Shown here piece by piece: positions 6,496 to 12,098 of a stretch of 12,098 nucleotides of DNA. The stretch is from Desulfobacterales bacterium (GTDB lineage Bacteria > Desulfobacterota > Desulfobacteria > Desulfobacterales > UBA2174_A). The stretch spans positions 1 to 12,098 of the forward strand of contig JALOPD010000105.1 in assembly GCA_025454075.1 (NCBI GenBank). The letters run 5' to 3'. Both the position numbers and the translations under genes were made by a program. Position 1 is the stretch's first letter, and every line of letters starts with the position of its first letter. Under the pieces are notes generated by a model, which made no database searches, was not told where the DNA came from, and saw nothing but the letters and a program-made list of their open reading frames with translations.

Positions 6496-8868
6496 ATGGC
6501 TTCCGAAAAAAACAAAGAACCGCTTCAGCGCCCCGGCTCCCCGCCGGCACCCGATGACTTGCACCAGGCCCCCGCACCAAACCTGGAAACGGCCAAGCTG
6601 CAAGAAGAGCGCTACCAGGCGTTGATCGAAGATGTCGCGGACGGGTTCTACGAGGTGGACCTTCGCGGCAATTTCAAATTTTTCAATGACGCGCTCTGCC
6701 GGATCTTCGGCTACCCGCGCCACGCCATCCAGGACCGCAACTTCAGGGATTTCCTTGACGCAGCGAACGCACGGATCGCCTTCGAAGCCTTCAGCCGGCT
6801 TTTCAGGGAGGGCGGCAGCGTGGCCGACATCACCTGGGAGGTCATCCGCCCGAATTCCGAACGCCGCTTTCTGGAGATCTCCGCCAAACTGATTGTCGAT
6901 GGGCAAGGCCGTAAATCGGGGTTCCGCGGCATCGCCCGGGACATCACCGACAAGCATCTGGCCCAGCAGGCGCTGCAAGAATCCCAGACCTGCGCCATGG
7001 AGCTCTCCGAGAGCAGCCGGCGGGCGGAGCAGCGCTACCGCGCCTTTCTCAACTTCCTGCCGGAGCCGGTTTTCGTCTTCAACCTGGACCACACGGTCTC
7101 TTATCTGAACCCTGCCTTTGAAAAGGTCTTCGGCTGGACGCTGGAGGAACTGAAGGGGAAAATCATCCCGTTTGTCCCGGAAGAATGCAAATCCCAGACG
7201 CGCGAGGGGCTGGGCCGGCTCTATCGGGAAAAAATCATCCACAACTTCGAGACCCGGCGCCTGACCAAGGACGGCCGACTGCTCGACATCATCATCGACG
7301 GCGCCATTTTCTACGACGAAAACAACCGGCCGGCGGGCCAGGTCATCACCCTGCGGGACGTGACCCAGGCCAAGCGCACGGCCCGCATCAACCAGGCCCT
7401 TTTTCGGATCTCCCAGGCCCTGTACCAGTTCCGGACCCTGGACACGCGCCTGGAGTTCATCACGCGGGAGATGCGGCAGCTCCTGGATGTCGAGGGCGCG
7501 AGCGTGATCCTGCTGGACGAGGCGAAAAAGGAGTTCTTCTTCCGGGTGTCCGTTTTCGACAACATGGACACCGGCCAGCGCATGAAGGAGGTTCGCTTCC
7601 CGATCGACAAGGGCGTGGCGGGCGAGGTCTACCGCACCGGCCGGCCGCTGATCGTCAACGACACCTCGCAGAGCCCCTTCTATTTCGCCGGGGTGGACGA
7701 AGAGGCCGGCTACCGCACGCGCAGCATGCTGGACGTGCCGTTGGCGACCCCGCAGCGCATGATCGGGGTGCTGTGCGCCGTGAACAAGAAGGACGGAGCG
7801 TTCACCGAGAGCGACCAGGCGCTGCTGAGCACCATGGCCAGCCTCGTGGCGCTGCCCATCGAGAACGCGAGCATCAACGAAGCGCTGGAGCGCTCGCTGC
7901 AGGAGGTGCAGAGCCTCAACCGCGCCAAGGACCGGGTGATCCATCACCTGTCGCACGAACTCAAGACGCCGCTCTCGGTGCTCTCCGCCTCCCTGAACCT
8001 GCTGGCCAAACAACTGCTCGGGTCGACCGACCACCGGCGCTGGGAAAAGGCACTGGAGCGCGCCCAGCGCAACCTGCTGCGGCTGCTGGACATGCAGTAC
8101 AAAATCGAGGACCTGCTGCAGGAGAAGGAGGTGGCCACGCACCGAATGCTGTCGGTCCTGCTGGACCAGTGCGCCGATGAACTGGAGGCGCTCGCCGCCA
8201 ACGAGTTCGGGGAAGAAACCCTTACGGAGCGGCTGCGGCGCAGAATCGACTGGCTCTTCGGGCCGCGGGACGCGCGGCCCGAAGAGATAAACCTGGCGCG
8301 GTTTACCGACCAGTATGTCAAGATGCTGCGCCCCAACTTCGCCCACCGCCGGCTTGCGCTGAAGGTCGGTTTGGAGGATACTGCCCCGATACACGTTCCG
8401 GGCGATGTGCTGGGCAAGGTGATCGAGGGGTTGGTCCGCAACGCCGTGGAAAACACGCCGGACGGCGGCGAGGTCAAGGTGGCGGTGCGCGCCGGGAAGA
8501 CGGGGCCGGAGCTCGAAGTCCGGGACAGCGGCATCGGCATCACCGCCGAGAACCTGAGGCTTATTTTCGGAAACTACTTCACGGCGTCCGACCCGCTGCA
8601 GTATTCCACCCGCAGCCCCTATGATTTCAAGGCGGGTGGGAAGGGGTTCGACCTGCTGCGCATGCAGATGTTCGCCGAGCGCTACGGGTTCAAGATCCGC
8701 ATGAGCTCCACGCGCTGTCGGTTCATCCCCAACGATCCGGACGAGTGCCCGGGGGAGGTGGGAGAGTGCCGGCAAGTGAGCCGCCCGGAGGAGTGCAACG
8801 AATCCGGGGGCACCGTCGTCACCGTTTTGTTTCAGCCGGCCGCGGGCGGCACGGGCGCCGCACCGTAG
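6496..8868 (+). CDS. PAS-PAS-GAF sensor histidine kinase with a C-terminal cysteine cluster
   Basis: This is a 790-residue predicted soluble sensor kinase with no transmembrane segment. The order is a proline-rich start (1-30), PAS1 about 36-157 with its PAC tail (GFRGIARDITDK), PAS2 about 176-294 (AFEKVFGWTLEELKGK, ITLRDVTQAKR), GAF about 315-458 (LDVPLATPQRMIGVLCAVNK), then the kinase core. H487 in HHLSHELKTPLSVLSASL is the phosphorylated histidine. N649 and N653 in LVRNAVENTPDGG form the N box, DSGIGI (677-682) is G1 and GGKGFDLL (714-721) is a G2-type box. Between the H and N boxes there are about 160 residues, more than usual, with a helical insertion near 545-600. After the G2 box an insertion contains C741, C751, C758 and C767 before the last strand (SGGTVVTVLF). 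AAGGAG lies seven bases before ATG 6496. It probably phosphorylates the regulator encoded at 9803. The signal is unknown. Confidence 0.9.
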   Translation: MASEKNKEPLQRPGSPPAPDDLHQAPAPNLETAKLQEERYQALIEDVADGFYEVDLRGNFKFFNDALCRIFGYPRHAIQDRNFRDFLDAANARIAFEAFSRLFREGGSVADITWEVIRPNSERRFLEISAKLIVDGQGRKSGFRGIARDITDKHLAQQALQESQTCAMELSESSRRAEQRYRAFLNFLPEPVFVFNLDHTVSYLNPAFEKVFGWTLEELKGKIIPFVPEECKSQTREGLGRLYREKIIHNFETRRLTKDGRLLDIIIDGAIFYDENNRPAGQVITLRDVTQAKRTARINQALFRISQALYQFRTLDTRLEFITREMRQLLDVEGASVILLDEAKKEFFFRVSVFDNMDTGQRMKEVRFPIDKGVAGEVYRTGRPLIVNDTSQSPFYFAGVDEEAGYRTRSMLDVPLATPQRMIGVLCAVNKKDGAFTESDQALLSTMASLVALPIENASINEALERSLQEVQSLNRAKDRVIHHLSHELKTPLSVLSASLNLLAKQLLGSTDHRRWEKALERAQRNLLRLLDMQYKIEDLLQEKEVATHRMLSVLLDQCADELEALAANEFGEETLTERLRRRIDWLFGPRDARPEEINLARFTDQYVKMLRPNFAHRRLALKVGLEDTAPIHVPGDVLGKVIEGLVRNAVENTPDGGEVKVAVRAGKTGPELEVRDSGIGITAENLRLIFGNYFTASDPLQYSTRSPYDFKAGGKGFDLLRMQMFAERYGFKIRMSSTRCRFIPNDPDECPGEVGECRQVSRPEECNESGGTVVTVLFQPAAGGTGAAP

Positions 8869-8911
8869 AATAGTTTCTCCATTATCGATAGAGAGGGGGA
8901 GGCCCTTGAGC

Positions 8912-9715
8912 ATGAGCCGCTCAAAAGAGGTGCCGTCGGGTTCGCACGAATCCCCGGGTCGGTTTTTTCAGGATATCAGCATCGAGTATCTGATCCACGA
9001 GCTCAAGGACCCGATATCCATCATCGAAACCGGCCTGCGCACGGTTCTGGAAAAGCAGGACAAATACGGGCTGCTGACCCCCCAGCAGGCCAACACCCTC
9101 ACGCGCAGCCTGCGCAACACGCGCAAAGCCTGGGGAATCCTGAATGACCTGTTGGAGATCGGCCGTTCCGAAGCCGGCTGCCTGGCCTGCAGCCGCTTCC
9201 CCGCGCTCAAGGGGTTGCACCAGGCCCTCAAGGATGCCCTGGAGACCGTGACCGGGCCTGCATCCGAGGTGATCGGCAAGTACCAGGTCGAGGCGGAGCT
9301 CATCAACCTCCTGAACAACCACGGCATCTTCATCGAAGTCGCGCCGGGGGCGGAGGGCGTCGAGATGTTTCAGGACGAGACCAAATTCCGCCGGATTGCC
9401 GGCAATCTGATCAAGAACGCGCTGCATCACCGCCGGCAGCGTATCGATGTCCATATGGAGACCCGGGGCGACCGGCTGGCGCTGTCCGTCAGAGACGACG
9501 GCCCCGGCATCGAGCCGCACCTGCACGAATTCATTTTCAAGCGATACACCCAGGTCAAGGAGTGCGAGTTGGTCGAACGCAAGGGCCACGGGCTGGGGCT
9601 GGCCGGGTCCCTGATCATGGCGCGCTCGCTGGGCGGCGACATCCAGGTCGCCAGCCGCAAAGGGGAGGGCGCCACGTTCCACCTGACGTTGCCATTGCAG
9701 CTGAAGTCGTCTTGA
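8912..9715 (+). CDS. Small histidine kinase without a sensor domain
   Basis: This is a kinase core of 267 residues with only about 20 residues before the H box. H29 in YLIHELKDPISIIETGL is the phosphoacceptor. A two-helix dimerisation region runs to about 90, N165 and N169 in GNLIKNALHHR form the N box, VRDDGPGIEPHLHEFIFK (193-210) carries G1 and the F box, and GHGLGLAGS (225-233) is G2. C90 and C93 form a CxxC pair just after the dimerisation helices. ATG 8912 is preferred to the in-frame TTG 8906, because GGAGG at 8898-8902 is nine bases from the ATG and only three from the TTG. With no input domain of its own it probably takes its signal from a partner, for instance the large kinase 43 bases upstream, perhaps as a heterodimer or as a second kinase for the same regulator. 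Confidence 0.88.
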   Translation: MSRSKEVPSGSHESPGRFFQDISIEYLIHELKDPISIIETGLRTVLEKQDKYGLLTPQQANTLTRSLRNTRKAWGILNDLLEIGRSEAGCLACSRFPALKGLHQALKDALETVTGPASEVIGKYQVEAELINLLNNHGIFIEVAPGAEGVEMFQDETKFRRIAGNLIKNALHHRRQRIDVHMETRGDRLALSVRDDGPGIEPHLHEFIFKRYTQVKECELVERKGHGLGLAGSLIMARSLGGDIQVASRKGEGATFHLTLPLQLKSS

Positions 9716-9802
9716 TGGCGTCTATCTATATCACCGAAGTTGGTGTAGACCGGTCGCATACACGGCAGCCGCTCCGTGCTGCCACACACAAGGAGGTCAC
9801 AG

Positions 9803-10360
9803 ATGGCGGTTCCCAAGTCCTACATCAAGGGAAAAAAGATCCTGGCGGTGGACGACGAGCAGGACATCCTCGAAACGATCGAAGAGATCCTGGAGGGCGC
9901 CCAGGTCGACCGGGCGCTCGATTATGAGACGGCCTCCTCAAAAATAAAGGAGACGCGCTACGATCTTGCCATCCTGGACATCATGGGCGTCAACGGGCTG
10001 CAGCTTCTCGAAGAGACGGTCGAACGCGGAATCCCGACCGTCATGCTGACGGCGCATGCCATCAACCCGGAAACGCTTATGGAATCCATCCGCAAGGGTG
10101 CCATCTCCTACCTGCCCAAAGAGACGCTGGCCGAGTTGGATGAACTTCTGAACCGTCTGCTGGAAGCCTTCGACCGCGGCGAGCCCCCCTGGAAGCTGTT
10201 GTTCGACAGGCTGGGCGCCTATTTTGACAAACGCTTCGGCCCGGGCTGGCAAGAAAAAGACCAGGCGTTCTGGTCGGAGTTCAGCCGCACCTATCAGATC
10301 GGCAAGGGCATCCAGGAACGGCTCAGGCACGACCCGCGCATTCTGGATAAAGGGATTTGA
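9803..10360 (+). CDS. Receiver-only response regulator with a C-terminal extension
   Basis: This is a 185-residue CheY-like receiver (about 10-122) followed by about 63 extra residues. The receiver has the acidic pair D17-D18 (LAVDDEQD), the phosphoacceptor D59 (LAILDIMG), T83 (VMLTAHA) and K106 (SYLPKETL), so it should be phosphorylatable. There is no helix-turn-helix, GGDEF, AAA+ or other known output domain. The tail (about 123-185, with PPWKLLFDRLGAYFDKRFG and WQEKDQAFWSEF) is rich in aromatic and charged residues, looks helical, and I do not recognise it as a named domain. AAGGAGG at 9790-9796 six bases before ATG 9803 fixes the start; an upstream in-frame ATG at 9776 has no such site. 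It follows the two kinases by 87 bases and converges with the M24 gene 18 bases away. It probably acts through protein contacts or as a phosphorelay intermediate. Confidence 0.9.
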   Translation: MAVPKSYIKGKKILAVDDEQDILETIEEILEGAQVDRALDYETASSKIKETRYDLAILDIMGVNGLQLLEETVERGIPTVMLTAHAINPETLMESIRKGAISYLPKETLAELDELLNRLLEAFDRGEPPWKLLFDRLGAYFDKRFGPGWQEKDQAFWSEFSRTYQIGKGIQERLRHDPRILDKGI

Positions 10361-10378
10361 CCCCGCACCGGCATACCG

Positions 10379-11605
10379 TCAGCAGACGAATATCTCCACC
10401 GGGACCTTGCTGATCAGGCGCCCGCCGGTTTCGGTGACCCGGAGGACGCTTTCGACGCCGGCGGCGAATTCGTTTTCGAAGACCAGCTTGGGCTCCAGAG
10501 CAAACACCATCCCGGCTTCCAACGAGGTGTCTCGCCCTCGTGCGATGAGGGGGGGCTCGACCAGCTCGAGGCCGATGCCGTGGCCAATGAAGCTCACCTG
10601 GTGCCCGGACGGCCCGAGGAAGACATCGCGGAATCCCCGTCGGTCGGCCAAGGCCAATGCATCGTCGAAAAGCTCACCCAGTGTGACGCCCGGCTTGGCA
10701 CGCTCGATGAGCGCGTCATGTATTTCGATGGCGGCGCGGCTCGCCCGCCAGGCCTTGTCCGGCATGGAGCCGATGGCGAACATGCGGGTTTCGTCCATGT
10801 GGTAGCCGTTCTTGACCGTCCCCAGATCCACCATGACGGGTTCGTCGGCGCAAAGCCGACGGGGCCCGGCGCCCGCCGGGAAAGCGGCCGAGGTGCCTTC
10901 GCCGCTCGCCGGAGAATCCAGCAGCCCCACCATGCCGCCGCTGGGCCCGCTCAGCACATGCCAGGGATAGACCTCGGTGTTGAAATGCCGGACGCGCAGT
11001 TTCCCGCCGTGGCCGATCGTGCGAGCATACGCCTCATACATGCCGGCAAACTGCATCTCGGTCAGGCCCGGGGCGATGGCGGTTCGCATGTAGTCGAAGG
11101 TCCGGCGGCTGATGGCGGCGGCCGCTTCCATCTGCTCGACCTCCCAGGCGGACTTGACGCAGCGTGTGCGATGGATGAGCGGCGAGCCGTCCAGGCACTC
11201 CTTCGGCTTGAACAGGCCGCGGTAGAAGCGGAATTCGTTGACCGGGAGGACGTCCAGCTCCATCGCCAGGCGCACCGGCGGCCGGCCGAGGATGTCGGTG
11301 ACCAGGCCCGGGATGGCTTTCACCGTGGCGATTTCGACAATGGGGTCGAGCGCGGATTCCTCGCGGGCGCGGGCGACGGACTGCTTGATGAACAGCATCG
11401 GCGCGCCTTCGGCCGGCAGGTAGAGAAATCCGTTCTGAGCCGTACCGCTGAAATAAAAGAGGTCCACCCGCTGCACGATGAACAGCCCGTCGATCCCGGC
11501 GCGCCGGAGCTCCGCTTGAATCGTCGCGGTGCGGCGTTCGATTTCAAAGCGAGGGACCCGGAAGGGCTCACGCCCGGGCTGCGGGTTCGGTTCGACTCGT
11601 TCCAT
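10379..11605 (-). CDS. M24 family metallopeptidase-like protein (Xaa-Pro peptidase/creatinase fold)
   Basis: This is a 408-residue pita-bread-fold protein with an N-terminal creatinase-like domain (about 20-150) and a C-terminal M24 domain. All five expected metal ligands are visible: D260 (VMVDLG), D271 (MDETRM), H342 (FIGHGIGLELVEPP), E371 (ALEPK) and E385 (GVESVLRV). Members usually cleave the bond before proline at a peptide's N-terminus, while others act on small amidines or are not peptidases. The segment where Xaa-Pro enzymes usually have an NAxxPH-type motif is replaced by a longer Gly/Pro-rich stretch (about 214-250, WHVLSGPSGGMVGLLDSP), so the substrate may differ. GAGAGG lies about ten bases before ATG 11605. 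It sits 22 bases after the MoaD-like gene on the same strand, so the two are probably cotranscribed. The family is secure, the substrate unknown. Confidence 0.9.
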   Translation of the reverse strand: MERVEPNPQPGREPFRVPRFEIERRTATIQAELRRAGIDGLFIVQRVDLFYFSGTAQNGFLYLPAEGAPMLFIKQSVARAREESALDPIVEIATVKAIPGLVTDILGRPPVRLAMELDVLPVNEFRFYRGLFKPKECLDGSPLIHRTRCVKSAWEVEQMEAAAAISRRTFDYMRTAIAPGLTEMQFAGMYEAYARTIGHGGKLRVRHFNTEVYPWHVLSGPSGGMVGLLDSPASGEGTSAAFPAGAGPRRLCADEPVMVDLGTVKNGYHMDETRMFAIGSMPDKAWRASRAAIEIHDALIERAKPGVTLGELFDDALALADRRGFRDVFLGPSGHQVSFIGHGIGLELVEPPLIARGRDTSLEAGMVFALEPKLVFENEFAAGVESVLRVTETGGRLISKVPVEIFVC

Positions 11606-11627
11606 GGTCCGGCACCTCTCTCAGCTT

Positions 11628-11900
11628 CTACCCCCCGGCCAGCATGAAGGTCAGATGAATCTCGTCACCGTCTCTTACCGTCTTTTTCAGTTCATCGGGA
11701 TAAGCGCTTTCGTGATTTAAGTAGATTTCGATGATGTTCCGCAAGTTGCCCTTCTGATCGAAGAGCACATCCTTCATGCCCGGGTATTGCTTCACCAGGT
11801 GCGCCAGGCACTCTCCCACACAATTGCCTTCGGCCTGAACCACATCTTTCCCATCCGTGGATACGCGATGGGTCTTGTGAATGTGCACCTGAACGCCCAT
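11628..11900 (-). CDS. MoaD/ThiS-family ubiquitin-like sulfur carrier protein
   Basis: This is a 90-residue beta-grasp protein ending exactly in Gly-Gly (TFMLAGG, then stop). That is the C-terminus that E1-like enzymes adenylate and that is then thiocarboxylated or conjugated. DGDEIHLTFMLAGG is the usual final strand and tail of MoaD/ThiS proteins. The length matches the family (65-95). The gene for an E1-like enzyme ends three bases before its start, so the two are almost certainly a functional pair. A GGAAAGG-type site lies about nine bases before ATG 11900. It could supply sulfur for pterin-dithiolene cofactors of molybdenum or tungsten enzymes, for thiamin, or for another pathway. The sequence does not decide between these. 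A single conserved-looking cysteine (C27) is present. Confidence 0.88.
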   Translation of the reverse strand: MGVQVHIHKTHRVSTDGKDVVQAEGNCVGECLAHLVKQYPGMKDVLFDQKGNLRNIIEIYLNHESAYPDELKKTVRDGDEIHLTFMLAGG

Positions 11901-11903
11901 GGG

Positions 11904-12098
11904 TCAGTCCTTTCCTGAGGTATCCGCGCAGTGGTCGCAGCCAGGATTTTTTTGAATCCTGAATTCGGTAAAGCGCATGGCCAGGCCGTCATAAACCAGC
12001 ATCCGGTTTTCCAGAAGGGCGCCGATCCCAACGATCCATTTGATCACCTCCGTGGCCTGAATGGATCCGATCACCGCGGGCGCCACGCCGATCACCGG
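11904..12098 (-). CDS. ThiF/MoeB/HesA-family E1-like adenylyltransferase, C-terminal end only
   Basis: Only the last 64 residues lie in the window; the gene continues beyond 12098. PAVIGSIQATEVIKWIVGIG is the hallmark helix of MoeB/ThiF/HesA enzymes, which adenylate the C-terminal Gly-Gly of a ubiquitin-like partner using ATP. The tail has the C-terminal CxxC half of the family's structural zinc site (NPGCDHC). The other half and the ATP-binding region are outside. The in-frame GTG near 12095 is an internal valine, not a start. The gene is first of the visible three in the minus-strand run E1-like, MoaD-like, M24, with a three-base gap to the MoaD-like gene, whose product is its presumed substrate. 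Confidence 0.88.
   Translation of the reverse strand, partial: PVIGVAPAVIGSIQATEVIKWIVGIGALLENRMLVYDGLAMRFTEFRIQKNPGCDHCADTSGKD

Noticed and set aside
5986..8913. A 975-codon open frame on the minus strand opposite the ACT and large kinase genes
   Set aside because: Both plus-strand genes have complete domain architecture. The antisense frame has low-complexity, motif-free sequence typical of shadows of GC-rich codon use.
9750..9785. Overlapping short hairpins (GGCAGC/GCTGCC and CACGG/CCGTG) before the response regulator as a riboswitch
   Set aside because: They are short, with no recognisable riboswitch core, and could arise by chance in GC-rich sequence.
10580..11647. A 355-codon plus-strand frame opposite the M24 gene
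   Set aside because: The minus-strand product has all five M24 metal ligands. The plus frame shows no family features.
1..12098. CRISPR array, tRNA or rRNA genes, transposase or integrase genes
   Set aside because: No regularly spaced repeats, cloverleaf-type sequences, rRNA stretches or recombinase motifs were seen.

Overview
The window looks like a chromosomal stretch of a GC-rich anaerobic bacterium. The best guess is a Desulfobacterota (deltaproteobacterial) sulfate reducer or syntroph. This rests only on gene content: a class I CoA-transferase pair, a TRAP carboxylate transporter, a tandem-ACT protein, a multi-PAS/GAF kinase with a small regulator, and a MoaD/E1-like pair. No rRNA or other phylogenetic marker is present.

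Layout. (1) 1-381, minus: the C-terminal half of an alpha/beta hydrolase with no N-terminal half, a decayed remnant running off the left edge. (2) 491-2329, plus: subunits A and B of a class I CoA-transferase. Subunit A is frameshifted by an exact 5-bp tandem duplication, and a hairpin built of heptamer repeats lies between the two genes. (3) 2379-5514, plus: a consensus-like sigma-70 promoter followed by a complete TRAP transporter, dctP, dctQ and dctM. A perfect 18-bp stem-loop separates dctP from the membrane genes. (4) 5515-6021: a 507-bp stretch with no intact gene. It holds the frameshifted C-terminal remnant of a flavoprotein oxidoreductase (minus), an AT-rich probable promoter, a leader hairpin and a short orphan coding tail. 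(5) 6022-10360, plus: a tandem-ACT protein, a PAS-PAS-GAF histidine kinase with a cysteine cluster, a second small histidine kinase without a sensor domain, and a receiver-only response regulator with an unrecognised C-terminal extension. (6) 10379-12098, minus, convergent with the regulator: an M24 peptidase-like gene, a MoaD/ThiS ubiquitin-like protein ending in Gly-Gly, and the C-terminal end of a ThiF/MoeB/HesA E1-like enzyme that runs off the right edge.

How the genes may work together (inference). TRAP systems import organic acids, and CoA-transferases activate organic acids, so regions 2 and 3 could form an uptake-and-activation module. The subunit A frameshift suggests the module is decaying here or that the assembly has an error. 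Region 5 is a self-contained signalling cassette: an amino-acid-type sensor (ACT), two kinases and a regulator with no DNA-binding domain, so it probably signals through protein contacts or a further phosphorelay step. Region 6 is an E1/ubiquitin-like sulfur-carrier pair in tight linkage with a non-standard M24 enzyme. Its target cannot be named from this window.
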